Part shown: piece by piece, positions 1 to 9,563 of the stretch
Position numbering within the stretch: position 1 is the stretch's first letter
Layout of the letters: every line of letters starts with the position of its first letter
From: Nitrososphaeria archaeon
Lineage (GTDB): Archaea > Thermoproteota > Nitrososphaeria > Nitrososphaerales > JAAOZN01
Direction of reading: 5' to 3'
Assembly: GCA_029775855.1 (NCBI GenBank)
Contig: JARVJZ010000005.1
Coordinates: 62,001-126,000, forward strand
Length of the DNA: 64,000 nucleotides
Notes under the pieces: model-generated
The model's input: only the letters and a program-made list of their open reading frames with translations
Database searches by the model: none
Told to the model about the DNA's origin: nothing
Made by a program: the position numbers and the translations under genes

Positions 1-1
1 C

Positions 2-724
2 CCCGCACTCCTCATAGAAGAAGATGACATACACCACCTTATCATCGCTGACCTACACATAGGGTTTGAAGAGCGGTTCAAGGCTGCTGGGGTTAAACTA
101 CGCCTCTCAACACAAGCCATGCTTAACGAAATCACAGAAATCTGCACACAGCAGAGAATCGATGAAATAATTATACTAGGCGATGTAAAGTTTACAGTAG
201 GAAGGGTTAGCGCATTAGAGCGCAGAGAGGTTCCTATCTTCTTAGAGCAGGTATCGAGATTAGCTAAAACAACAATTGTATTGGGAAACCACGACGGCAC
301 TCTTTCAACCCTTATACCTCGTGGAGTTTCTCTCCACACAGAGCCTCATATGATTATACGGGATATTTGCCTCCTTCACGGGCATACTAAGCTTCCAGAA
401 CTGCTTACAGATGTAAGTAGGGTTGTGATGGGGCATATACACCCAACCTATCTGAGAGAAGGTAGTGTGTTATCTGGTAAACATGTCTGGCTGGTGCTCA
501 AAGTTAGAAGAGAAGCCCTATGGAGCAAGCAGAGTGGAGTTATAGAGATCTATGTGTTGCCGCCTCTCAACAGGGAACTTTCATATGTGGGCTTCGCGGG
601 GAGAACGGGCAAGATCATATCACCAATCATAAGGAGAGCTTTGAAGGGTATATGTGATGCCTTGGTCTTAACGGTTGAAGGTGAAATAGTTGGTTATGTT
701 GACGCATTACCTTATGTCATCTAA
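2..724 (+). CDS. Calcineurin-like metallophosphoesterase, 5'-truncated by window edge
   Basis: The frame is open upstream of the listed ATG to base 2 (PALLIEEDDIHHLIIADLHIGFEERF...). Motifs ADLHIGFE, GD, GNHD, GHIHP. Confidence 0.85.
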   Translation, partial: PALLIEEDDIHHLIIADLHIGFEERFKAAGVKLRLSTQAMLNEITEICTQQRIDEIIILGDVKFTVGRVSALERREVPIFLEQVSRLAKTTIVLGNHDGTLSTLIPRGVSLHTEPHMIIRDICLLHGHTKLPELLTDVSRVVMGHIHPTYLREGSVLSGKHVWLVLKVRREALWSKQSGVIEIYVLPPLNRELSYVGFAGRTGKIISPIIRRALKGICDALVLTVEGEIVGYVDALPYVI

Positions 725-1461
725 CCTCGCTCAAAATATACTTTAACACTAGCTTTAAGCACATCATCAGCCCTACCCCTACTCTTAGAGAGAGAACTAC
801 AGCTGTCAATCTTAACTCCAGCGACTATATCAGCGCCTCTCTTAAAGAAGGGCTCAGGTGTCATACTTGAAGTAGGCCCAAGCACTATAACCTTCTCCGC
901 ACCTTTAGCCAGCTTCAAGTAGCGCTCTAACCCACCGTAAACTAGACAGGAGCCTGTAATCAAAACGATGTCTGCTCCACTCAACACTTCTTCAGCCTTC
1001 TCAGGCGGGTAAACACCCTTCATTTTCTTCCTTTCAACGATCTTCAGACTTTTAGCTGACTTAAAGCGCCAGAATATAGGCTTAAAGTAGCCTACAACAC
1101 CAACACGCTTACCTTTAAAATCAAGCGAGTCAAGCGGGTCGCCAACCTTAAACGGAGGCGTCGGCTTAAGCGCCCAAGTAAGTGCATTTAACGCTGCTAC
1201 ACCTACAGCCCTTCTTCCAGCGACCCTACTCATACATAGTTTAGCAGCATCCAACGGATCTCTCAGCGCCAATTTAGGTGCGGTCGGTGTTAAATCATAA
1301 GGATAATATGCAACCCCGCAGACTCCTGTTGAGAGTTCAAGCAGAAGGTATCTCTTAAGCACCAGCCAACCTTTAACTTCAACCCCCTCGATGCAGCGCC
1401 CCGCGATTATCTTAAATGCTTCATCAAGTATCAATGTAAAGTAAGGTCCTTCAGATATCAA
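721..1461 (-). CDS. DUF364/DUF4213-like (Rossmann-like, putative heavy-metal chelation) protein
   Basis: 246 aa ORF; GVAALNALTW, VGVVGYFKP, ADIVLITGS, VLGPTSSMTPEPFF pattern. Confidence 0.65.
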   Translation of the reverse strand: MISEGPYFTLILDEAFKIIAGRCIEGVEVKGWLVLKRYLLLELSTGVCGVAYYPYDLTPTAPKLALRDPLDAAKLCMSRVAGRRAVGVAALNALTWALKPTPPFKVGDPLDSLDFKGKRVGVVGYFKPIFWRFKSAKSLKIVERKKMKGVYPPEKAEEVLSGADIVLITGSCLVYGGLERYLKLAKGAEKVIVLGPTSSMTPEPFFKRGADIVAGVKIDSCSSLSKSRGRADDVLKASVKVYFERG

Positions 1462-1540
1462 CTTAAATTTTTACTTAAACCGCTAATATTACGAATGCTC
1501 TGTCAAAAACTATTTAAAGTATACTGGATAACAGTTAGAT

Positions 1541-2842
1541 GTGAATCTTATGCTGAGTAGAAAACATAGAGGTCTATCAAACACTATAGCAGGCGCAGCT
1601 ATGATTATACTTCTTTTCATAGGTGTAGGCATAGGCTACGTTATACCAAGAGAAGCCCCAGTAGCCCAAACCATCACAGTAACAAATGTAGTGACACAGA
1701 CCGTAACTCAGACAAGAGTTGAAACAACAACCGCAACAGTGACTGCAACACAGCCCGCTACACCTATCAAGATAGGCTTTTCAGCCCCGTTAACAGGTGC
1801 AGGCGCTTTCTATGGGCAGCAGGCGCTATGGGGTGCACAGATGGCGGTCGATGAAATCAACGCCAGAGGTGGTGTGCTTAATAGGCAGCTTACATTAATA
1901 GCTGAAGATCATCGTGGTGTGCCTGCTGAGGCTGTGTCTACTGTCGAAAAGCTGATAAACGTAGATCAAGTCAGCGTGATAATAGGGACGTTCTTCAGTT
2001 CACCAACCTTGGCTGTTATGCCTATCGTGGCTAAGGCTGGTGTTCCGCTATTCTCACCCGTATCTTCAAGTCCTCTAATATATAATCAGACTGGTGTTCA
2101 GGGGAATAAATGGGTCTTCAAGACAAACCCTAGTGACACTCTGATGGTTAGAGCTTTGGCCAAGTTTATGTTCGATGTTAAAGGCTATAAGAGTGTCAGC
2201 TTAGTTGCAGAAGATACAGACTTCGGTAGGGGTATAGTAAACACGCTCGAAGCAGAAGCTGGTAAATACGGTGTGAAGGTGCTCTCCAAAGACTTTGTGG
2301 AGCAAGGAGCCAAAGACTTTACAGCAGTGCTCACCAAGATTAGGGGTTTGAAGCCTGATGTCATAGGGCTTGGCATCACGGGCACGGCGCAGATCGAACT
2401 TATTGTGAAGCAGAGCAAGGAATTAGGGGTAAAGATACCGTTGAGTGGTAGATATGACATCTTCGCACCTGAGCTAAAACCATACATAGAGGCTGGAGAA
2501 GCAGAGGGCTTCAACACTGTTACACCATACTCGCCACTATTTGAGGGAGGCAGAAACCCAGAGTTCGTTAAATCGTTTAAGGCTAGAACTGGGCAAGACC
2601 CGCACTGGAATGCTTTCTTAGCATACGAATGCGTCTATGTTGTAGCTAAAGCTATTCAGAAAGCTGGCTCATCTGATAGAGCTGCGATAAGGAATGCTGC
2701 TGAAGGCTTGGAATACGATTCAGTGACAGGGTTAAAACTCAAATTCGACGAAAACAACCATATGTTCCCATACTGCTACATCATCGAGGTCAAAGACAAG
2801 AAGTTCAACCTTCAAGTGATTGAAACCGCTGCTCTAAAGTAG
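1541..2842 (+). CDS. livK: Branched-chain amino acid-type ABC transporter substrate-binding protein
   Basis: Periplasmic-binding type I fold: IKIGFSAPLTGAGAFYGQQ, GVPAEAVSTVEKLI. N-terminal TM and Thr-rich linker. First gene of a liv-type operon. Confidence 0.88.
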   Translation: MNLMLSRKHRGLSNTIAGAAMIILLFIGVGIGYVIPREAPVAQTITVTNVVTQTVTQTRVETTTATVTATQPATPIKIGFSAPLTGAGAFYGQQALWGAQMAVDEINARGGVLNRQLTLIAEDHRGVPAEAVSTVEKLINVDQVSVIIGTFFSSPTLAVMPIVAKAGVPLFSPVSSSPLIYNQTGVQGNKWVFKTNPSDTLMVRALAKFMFDVKGYKSVSLVAEDTDFGRGIVNTLEAEAGKYGVKVLSKDFVEQGAKDFTAVLTKIRGLKPDVIGLGITGTAQIELIVKQSKELGVKIPLSGRYDIFAPELKPYIEAGEAEGFNTVTPYSPLFEGGRNPEFVKSFKARTGQDPHWNAFLAYECVYVVAKAIQKAGSSDRAAIRNAAEGLEYDSVTGLKLKFDENNHMFPYCYIIEVKDKKFNLQVIETAALK

Positions 2843-2862
2843 CAGCTCCCCCTTTTTTTATT
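2843..2862 (+). terminator. Possible T-rich termination tract after the substrate-binding protein gene
   Basis: cagctcccccttttttta directly after the stop; typical archaeal poly-T site. Confidence 0.4.
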
Positions 2863-2864
2863 TA

Positions 2865-3752
2865 GTGAGAAACTTGTCTGCTGAAATAATATTCACTCAA
2901 CATCTTGTAAACGGTCTACTCTTAAGCGGCATATACGGTTTAGTAGCCGTAGGACTTACTTTAATCTATGGTGTGCTAGAGATAGTCAACTTTGCACACG
3001 GCGAGTTCTACATGCTCGGCGCATACCTCACATTTATAGCCTCTGCTTGGCTCGGACTACCGTATTATGCGAGCGTCATCTTAGCAGTCCTGTCTTCAGC
3101 TTTTATCGCTCTAATAGTTGAGAGAGGTGCGATAAGACCGATTGTAGAAAGGTCTTTTGAAAGTAAGGTGCTCAGCACCTTCGCAATCTCAATGATCTTA
3201 GCGAATGCGGTGCTCCTACTTTTTACAGCAACACCACGAACTGTAAGAACCGGCATAGCTGGCACCATCGAGTTTGCTGGCGTATTTTTTAGCGTTGAGC
3301 GTGTCGTGGCTCTGCTTACAGGCTACTTAGCTTTCTTGGCTTTACATATGTTTCTTCAGAGAACGAGGTTGGGTAAGGCTATTCGGGCGGTTGCTCAGAA
3401 TAGGGATGCGTGTTATGTTGTTGGTATAGATCTTCATAAGATGGCTCGCTTAACGTTTGCGTTAGGTATAGGTTTGGCTGGGTTGGCGGGTGCTCTTATC
3501 GCACCTATCTTCTCTATTGAGCCGAGCATGGGTCAAGCTGTTGTTTTGAAGGCTTTTGCCATAGTTATTGTTGGCGGCTTTGGTAGTGTGAAAGGTGCAG
3601 CTTTAGCTGCTCTAATAGTGGGTTTAGGTGAGAGCTTGGTTGGAGGTTATGTTTCAGCTACGCTGAAGGATGGTTTAGCCTTCCTCATAATCATACTCGT
3701 ATTAATCATTAGGCCCCAAGGTATCTTTGGTAGAGCGACTAGGGTGCTTTAG
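2865..3752 (+). CDS. livH: ABC transporter permease, LivH family
   Basis: GTG start; LVNGLLLSGIYGLVAVGLTLIYGVLEIVNFAHGEFYMLGAY is a LivH hallmark. Confidence 0.9.
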   Translation: MRNLSAEIIFTQHLVNGLLLSGIYGLVAVGLTLIYGVLEIVNFAHGEFYMLGAYLTFIASAWLGLPYYASVILAVLSSAFIALIVERGAIRPIVERSFESKVLSTFAISMILANAVLLLFTATPRTVRTGIAGTIEFAGVFFSVERVVALLTGYLAFLALHMFLQRTRLGKAIRAVAQNRDACYVVGIDLHKMARLTFALGIGLAGLAGALIAPIFSIEPSMGQAVVLKAFAIVIVGGFGSVKGAALAALIVGLGESLVGGYVSATLKDGLAFLIIILVLIIRPQGIFGRATRVL

Positions 3753-3753
3753 T

Positions 3754-4746
3754 ATGGCTTTCCGCTTAGACGCAAAGAAGGTAGGAAGGCTGACGCTCTA
3801 TTGTGCTGTAGTTGTGGCGGTTCTCATAGTGCCATTCTTTATCCAATCACCTTACATCTTACACATCCTAATTTTAGCCGGAATCTACCTTATATTGGCT
3901 CAGAGCCTTAACCTTATGCTTGGTTATGTGGGTTTTCTCTCTCTGGCTCAAACAGCCTTCTTCGGAATAGGGGCATATACATCAACCATCTTAACCGTAT
4001 CTTATAAGCAGCCGTTCTGGATTGGGCTTCTACTAGCCATAATCTTTCCCTCAATTATCGCTGCGGTTGTAGGCATACCCTTCCTAAGGCTCTCTAGGCA
4101 CTCATTCGTTATATCGACTTTAGGGTTCTTGCTTATCTGTTGGCTCATTGCTAGAAATTGGGTTGAAGTGACTAGAGGACCCTTAGGTATACCCGGCATA
4201 CCTTCTCCAACTCTCAACCTATTTGGTGTTTTGGAGCTCGACTTTTCAAGCAGACCAGCTTACTACATGCTTGTGATGCTCTTAGTTTTAATCATAATCT
4301 TATTCCTAATTAAACTGGTAAATTCACGTATAGGTAGAGCGTTTATCGCCATAAGGGAGGATGAGGCTTTGGCGCAGTCTGTAGGGATAAATACCTTAAA
4401 GTATAAGTTGGTTGCCTTCTCAATATCAGCTGCTATAGCTGGTGTAGCTGGAAGCCTCTTCGCCCACTACATAACTTTTCTTGATCCAACAGTATTCGAG
4501 TTTTATAACCTTGAGAATATTCTAGTGATAACTTTAGTGGGAGGCTCAGGCACTGTAGGTGGACCTATATTGGGCTCAATAATATTTACAATCCTACCTG
4601 AGGCTTTAAGGGTTGCTAAGGAGTTTAGGCTGATTGTTTATGGCGTCATACTGCTCTTTACAGTCCTTTTGATGCCTGAGGGCATAGGTGGTCGATTCAA
4701 AGCATATATGCACAAAAGAAGGTTAAAGGGGGTTTACGCATCTTGA
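3754..4746 (+). CDS. livM: ABC transporter permease, LivM family
   Basis: YLILAQSLNLMLGYVGFLSLAQTAFFGIGAY; IREDEALAQSVGIN. The ATG at 3754 is likelier than the listed 3727. Confidence 0.88.
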   Translation: MAFRLDAKKVGRLTLYCAVVVAVLIVPFFIQSPYILHILILAGIYLILAQSLNLMLGYVGFLSLAQTAFFGIGAYTSTILTVSYKQPFWIGLLLAIIFPSIIAAVVGIPFLRLSRHSFVISTLGFLLICWLIARNWVEVTRGPLGIPGIPSPTLNLFGVLELDFSSRPAYYMLVMLLVLIIILFLIKLVNSRIGRAFIAIREDEALAQSVGINTLKYKLVAFSISAAIAGVAGSLFAHYITFLDPTVFEFYNLENILVITLVGGSGTVGGPILGSIIFTILPEALRVAKEFRLIVYGVILLFTVLLMPEGIGGRFKAYMHKRRLKGVYAS

Positions 4747-5498
4747 GCCTATTAAAGACCGAAGGCGTAGTGAAGAAGTTCTACGGTTTGGTTGCGGTAG
4801 ACCAAGTAGATCTAGAAATTAATGAAGGGGAAATAGTTGGACTCATAGGCCCGAATGGCTCAGGCAAAACTACATTATTTGACTGCATAACAGGTTTCCT
4901 TAAAGTGGATGCTGGGCGTGTATTATTCAAAGACAAGGACATAACCAACAAGATGCCTTATGAAATATCCCTGCTGGGCATTTCAAGAACCTTTCAGAAT
5001 GCTCGCCTCTTCCTCAAGCTGACAGTTGAACAAAACATGATGATAGCCATCCAACAACATCAACGTATATCGTCTTTAAGCGCCCTAGCATCAAGGAGGA
5101 AGGTTAAGGAACTAGAGAGGGAGGCTTCTGAGCGCGCTGATGCTCTGCTTAAACTTGTGGGGTTAGATAGGTTAAGCCAAGAGTATGCTGGCAACTTATC
5201 TTATGGGCAAAGGAAGCTCTTGAGCTTCGCTATGGCTCTCATACCATATCCTAAACTAGTTTTGCTTGATGAGCCTGCTGCTGCGGTTAACCCTACTATG
5301 ATAGAGAAGACGAAGGTTCTCATAAAGGAGCTTAACCGCAAGGGTCTAACCTTCTTCATAATAGAGCATAATATGGAGGTTATAATGAACATATGCGATA
5401 GAGTCATCGTGCTCAACCACGGGGTAAAGATTGCTGACGGAGCCCCAGACGAAGTTAGAGCCAACCCTAAAGTTATAGAAGCGTATCTGGGTGAATGA
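4743..5498 (+). CDS. livG: ABC transporter ATP-binding protein, LivG family
   Basis: Walker A GPNGSGKTT; signature LSYGQRKLL; LLDEPAAAVNP. Confidence 0.9.
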   Translation: MSLLKTEGVVKKFYGLVAVDQVDLEINEGEIVGLIGPNGSGKTTLFDCITGFLKVDAGRVLFKDKDITNKMPYEISLLGISRTFQNARLFLKLTVEQNMMIAIQQHQRISSLSALASRRKVKELEREASERADALLKLVGLDRLSQEYAGNLSYGQRKLLSFAMALIPYPKLVLLDEPAAAVNPTMIEKTKVLIKELNRKGLTFFIIEHNMEVIMNICDRVIVLNHGVKIADGAPDEVRANPKVIEAYLGE

Positions 5499-6213
5499 TA
5501 TGCGTAAAACACTTCTGAAGATCGAAGGGTTATCCTCTGGCTACGGTGGCATTGACATACTGAAGGATGTCTCCTTTGAAGTAAAGGAATTTGAAGTAGC
5601 TTGTATAATAGGGCCTAACGGCGCAGGCAAATCTACCTTAATAAAGACTGTATATGGACTACTGAAGCCGTCATCAGGAAAGATCACCTTTAAAGACGAA
5701 GACATAACAGGCTTGAGCCCCTTAAACATATTAAAGAAAGGAATCTCATATCTTCCTCAAGGCAGAGCAATCTTCCCACTTATGACTGTTCAAGAGAATC
5801 TGGAGATGGGCGTATTTAGCAGAAGAGACACAAAAATAAAAGAGGACATAGCAAAGATCTATGACAAGTTCCCTATTTTAAAAGAGCGGCGAAACCAGTT
5901 GGCTGGAAACTTGAGCGGCGGAGAGCAGCAGATACTCGCCATCGCTATGGCGCTTTTACTATCTCCCACGCTTATGATGCTGGATGAGCCTTCGCTTGGG
6001 CTTTCACCACAGAGTATGAGTATAATCTTTGAGACTATAAAGGCACTTAATAAAGATGGAATAACGCTGCTTATGGTTGAGCAGAATGCGAAGAAGGCTC
6101 TTCAGCTGGCAGACCACGCAATAGTGCTTGAGCTTGGAAGAAAGAGGTTTGAAGGTAGTGGGCAGGAGGTTCTATCTAATCCTGAGCTTAAGAAGCTTTA
6201 TCTAGGTGGTTAG
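5491..6213 (+). CDS. livF: ABC transporter ATP-binding protein, LivF family
   Basis: Walker A GPNGAGKST; LSGGEQQILAIAMAL; LDEPSLGLSP. Confidence 0.9.
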   Translation: MNDMRKTLLKIEGLSSGYGGIDILKDVSFEVKEFEVACIIGPNGAGKSTLIKTVYGLLKPSSGKITFKDEDITGLSPLNILKKGISYLPQGRAIFPLMTVQENLEMGVFSRRDTKIKEDIAKIYDKFPILKERRNQLAGNLSGGEQQILAIAMALLLSPTLMMLDEPSLGLSPQSMSIIFETIKALNKDGITLLMVEQNAKKALQLADHAIVLELGRKRFEGSGQEVLSNPELKKLYLGG

Positions 6214-7226
6214 AGTCTGTTAAGATCCTTGCTTTTTATATTCTTACTTATAAGTTCTTTATAGCTGAGCGCCGCTAAAGAAGCCCCGCATATCGTTAAC
6301 GGTAGATGATATGTTACGATTCTCCAAGCGATTACCTTAGCCCAGCTGCTCAAGCCTAATATATTTGCTGCAAAGTATTTCATCGTTAACTCTGATATAC
6401 CTGAGCCCCCCAGCGTGATAGGCATGTTTCCTACTACAAGTGAAATGTAGAATCCACTTATGGAGAGCAGCAGCCCATTTAGGTTAGGTGCGCCGCCCAC
6501 AATAAAATAGGTTACAGCACCGCTTAGCAAGATCATTAGTAATGTGCAAGCTGCTGCTCCTAAAGCTCGTTTAACCGTGAAGACACTTCTGAGGCTGCTT
6601 GCTGAGTTATGGTATGAGAGTAAGGTCTGCTCTAAAGATCTTACTATCCTTGCACCCCGCTCTACACCTAAAAGACGGCTGATTGAATTAAGAAGCCAAG
6701 TAGGTAGGCAAATAACTTTCTTCCTCGAGTAGATAAAGATGAAAGTAAAAAAGGCAGTAGTCCCGGTTGAGATTAAAGCGGACAATAAGGCTAGCAAGTA
6801 TTCACCAATCATAACCAAGTAGTAAGTTGAAATATAGATCACCAAAGCTGTTGAAGCTACATCAAAATAGATCTCTAAGAAGACAAGCCAAGCAGCTTTA
6901 CCGAGCTCCACATTCTTAGCCTTCAACCAAGCGATTCGAACCGCTTCTCCACCAACAAAGGTTGGTGTGGTTAAACTCACGAACTCAGATGAAATCCTCG
7001 CTAACACGCTGCTTAAAACGCTTCTATGGGTTAAGCCGCTTGTCAATATGTGAAAGCGAATCCCCTGCGTGATCAGCCTTAAAACCACCAAGCTGCCGGA
7101 CGCTAATAATGTTGCCACCTCTAAAGAGGCTACATCTTCAAACCTAACGCCGAAGAGCAGAGAATAGAGAATGATGAAGCCTATGCTTAAAGCGATAGCT
7201 GCTGGCGTAGCCTTCGCAAGCTTCAA
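6210..7226 (-). CDS. Lysylphosphatidylglycerol synthase TM-region/UPF0104-like (AglD-like) membrane protein
   Basis: Polytopic 338 aa protein with SEFVSLTTPTFVGGEAVRIAWLK and GGSGISELTMKYF. Confidence 0.7.
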   Translation of the reverse strand: MKLAKATPAAIALSIGFIILYSLLFGVRFEDVASLEVATLLASGSLVVLRLITQGIRFHILTSGLTHRSVLSSVLARISSEFVSLTTPTFVGGEAVRIAWLKAKNVELGKAAWLVFLEIYFDVASTALVIYISTYYLVMIGEYLLALLSALISTGTTAFFTFIFIYSRKKVICLPTWLLNSISRLLGVERGARIVRSLEQTLLSYHNSASSLRSVFTVKRALGAAACTLLMILLSGAVTYFIVGGAPNLNGLLLSISGFYISLVVGNMPITLGGSGISELTMKYFAANILGLSSWAKVIAWRIVTYHLPLTICGASLAALSYKELISKNIKSKDLNRL

Positions 7227-7239
7227 ATCTAAGACTACT

Positions 7240-7893
7240 CTAACCGCTCTGACTAGTCTTCTTAGGAGAAGGTTTCGCAGGTATAACCCAAGGGCGTGCA
7301 GTTTTCATCTTAGCTTCATACTCAGCGATCTTAGACTCGTGTTTGAGCGTCAGTCCTATATCGTCTAAACCCTCCAGCAGCCTATCTTTGATGAACTTTG
7401 GTATCTCAAATCTATATTCTAAGCCAGAAGGTTCTGAAACCTTCTGCGCCTCCAAGTCTACAGTCAAATAAAGGGTGCCTTCTGTTGCTCTCTTCATGAT
7501 GGTATCAATCTCGTCTGGCTTCAAGGTTATCAGCAGAAGACCGTTCTTGTAGGCGTTGCTGTAGAAGATGTCTGCAAAGCTCTCAGCTATTACCGTTTTT
7601 ATTCCATAGTCAAGAAGCGCCCATACAGCGTGCTCCCTTGAGCTTCCGCATCCGAAGTTTGATCTGGTGACAAGTATGGATGCCTTCTTATATTGAGACT
7701 GGTTTAATACGAAGTCCGCTTTAGGTTCACCGCGTTCATCAAAGCGCCAGTTGAAGAAGAGGTAGTTGCCGAAACCTTTACGCTCTATCAGCTTAAGAAA
7801 CTGCTTCGGTATAATCTGGTCTGTGTCTACATCACGCCTATCAAGAGGCGCGACCAATCCAGTAAAGGTCTTAAAAGGATGCATATTCAACAC
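7240..7893 (-). CDS. leuD: 3-isopropylmalate dehydratase small subunit (bacterial-type)
   Basis: PFKTFTGLVAPLDRRDVDTDQIIPKQFLK; NFGCGSSREHAVWAL. Confidence 0.93.
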   Translation of the reverse strand: MLNMHPFKTFTGLVAPLDRRDVDTDQIIPKQFLKLIERKGFGNYLFFNWRFDERGEPKADFVLNQSQYKKASILVTRSNFGCGSSREHAVWALLDYGIKTVIAESFADIFYSNAYKNGLLLITLKPDEIDTIMKRATEGTLYLTVDLEAQKVSEPSGLEYRFEIPKFIKDRLLEGLDDIGLTLKHESKIAEYEAKMKTARPWVIPAKPSPKKTSQSG

Positions 7894-7896
7894 TCC

Positions 7897-9303
7897 TTAT
7901 TCAAAACTCCACTCCCTTACATCAACGAACCTACCAGCTATCGCAGCGGCTGCAGCCATCATTGGGCTGACTAGATGTGTCCTACCGCCCGCACCCTGTC
8001 TTCCTTCGAAGTTTCTGTTAGATGTGCTAGCGCACCGCTCACCAGGAGCCAAGATGTCTTGATTCATACCTAAGCACATGCTGCACCCAGATTCACGCCA
8101 CTCAAATCCAGCTTCTCGAAAGATCTTAGCCAAACCACGCTCTTCGGCTTCACGCTTTACCGTCTGCGAGCCAGGAACCACCATGGCTCTAACCCCAGAT
8201 GCTACTCTCCTACCTTTGACAACCTTCGCCGCAGCCTCTAAATCACTCAGCCTAGCGTTTGTGCACGAGCCTATAAACACCCTATCAACCTTAATCTCTG
8301 TAATAGGTGTTCCAGGTTTAAGCCCCATGTATTCTAGTGCCCGCTCAACAGCCTTCCTCTCAACCGGATCTTCGAAGCTATCTGGATGTGGCACAACATC
8401 AGTCACATCTACCGCCATCGCCGGTGTGGTCCCCCAAGTAACTTGGGGGGCTACTATGTGTGCATCTATTTTGACGGTTTTATCGAAGGATGCGCCTTGG
8501 TCGGTTTTAAGGCTTCTCCAGTATTCTGCTGCTTCTTCAAATGCGTTATTCTTAGGCGCATACCTTCTCCCTCTAAGATATGTGATGGTCTTCTCGTCTG
8601 GTGCCACAAGCCCGCATCTTGCCCCTGCTTCTATGCTCATGTTGCAGAGCGTCATTCTTTCATCCATGTTGAAGCCTTCTACTGTATCCCCTCTGTATTC
8701 GATTGCGTAGCCACTACCACCACTTACACCAATCTTCCTAATCATATACAACGCTAGATCTTTAGCTGACACACCCCTACTTAGAGAACCAGAAATGTTA
8801 ACCTCCATAACCTTAGGTTTCTCAACCCAGACACACTGCGTAGCAAGCACATGCTCCACCTCACTCGTGCCTATGCCAAACGCCAAAGCACCAAAAGCGC
8901 CATGTGTAGATGTATGGCTGTCTCCACAAACTATAGTCAAACCTGGAAGCGTCAAACCTAGCTCCGGCCCTATCACGTGAACTATTCCGTTGTAGGGGCT
9001 TGATAAATCGAATAGTGTGATTCCAAACTCTGCGCAGTTCTTTTCTAAGGTTGCGATTTGTACCGCAGCAAGCTGATCTGAGACTGGCAGTAAGCGGCTT
9101 GTTGTTGGTATGTTATGGTCCATAGTTGCGAACGTTAGTTCTGGTCTTCTCACCTTGCGTTTAGCTAACCTCAGACCCTCGAATGCTTGGGGTGATGTGA
9201 CTTCATGTATGTAGTGTCTATCTACATAGAGTAAAGCCGGCTTCCCCTCTTCTTGATAGATAACGTGTTCATCCCAGATCTTTTCAAAAAGTGTTTTTGC
9301 CAT
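7897..9303 (-). CDS. leuC: 3-isopropylmalate dehydratase large subunit (bacterial-type)
   Basis: [63 protein letters not shown]. Confidence 0.95.
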   Translation of the reverse strand: MAKTLFEKIWDEHVIYQEEGKPALLYVDRHYIHEVTSPQAFEGLRLAKRKVRRPELTFATMDHNIPTTSRLLPVSDQLAAVQIATLEKNCAEFGITLFDLSSPYNGIVHVIGPELGLTLPGLTIVCGDSHTSTHGAFGALAFGIGTSEVEHVLATQCVWVEKPKVMEVNISGSLSRGVSAKDLALYMIRKIGVSGGSGYAIEYRGDTVEGFNMDERMTLCNMSIEAGARCGLVAPDEKTITYLRGRRYAPKNNAFEEAAEYWRSLKTDQGASFDKTVKIDAHIVAPQVTWGTTPAMAVDVTDVVPHPDSFEDPVERKAVERALEYMGLKPGTPITEIKVDRVFIGSCTNARLSDLEAAAKVVKGRRVASGVRAMVVPGSQTVKREAEERGLAKIFREAGFEWRESGCSMCLGMNQDILAPGERCASTSNRNFEGRQGAGGRTHLVSPMMAAAAAIAGRFVDVREWSFE

Positions 9304-9402
9304 CCTATTGCCAACCTCTGCCTAAAGGTTAATGATAGATAACCTTTTTCCTCGGTTTAGCAGAAACCTATTTAGCCACATTTTTGTTTGGAGAAGGTGG
9401 TA

Positions 9403-9500
9403 GCCGGGGTAGCTCAGCCTGGTTAGAGCGCCAGCCTCCACATAATAGGGCGTCACTCATAATCTGGAGGTCGCGGGTTCAAAACCCGTCCCCGGCACCA
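9403..9500 (+). tRNA. Elongator tRNA-Met (CAU), encoded CCA, 20-nt intron at 9435-9454
   Basis: Acceptor GCCGGGG/CCCCGGC, A73, CCA. D-stem GCTC/GAGC; T-arm GCGGG-TTCAAAA-CCCGT. Excising 9435-9454 gives anticodon arm CCAGA-CTCATAA-TCTGG. Confidence 0.9.
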
Positions 9501-9563
9501 CGTATGAGTAGGTTTGAGTCTTTGATTACTATAGGTTTAATTGGCTGTTTCTGCTAGTGTCCT

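Noticed and set aside
2185-2517. 110 aa minus-strand ORF inside the substrate-binding protein gene
   Set aside because: Shadow ORF; host frame is well supported.
8078-8757. Long plus-strand ORFs (210 and 123 aa) opposite leuC
   Set aside because: Antisense to a strongly supported LeuC frame; no family motifs, Ser/Leu-rich shadow translations.
9435-9445. Apparent tRNA-Trp anticodon CCA in CTCCACA
   Set aside because: That reading needs position 39 to pair with C31 but gives a C-T mismatch and an intron without a good BHB. The CAU reading gives a perfect 5-bp stem and the elongator-Met consensus CAGACTCATAATCTG.
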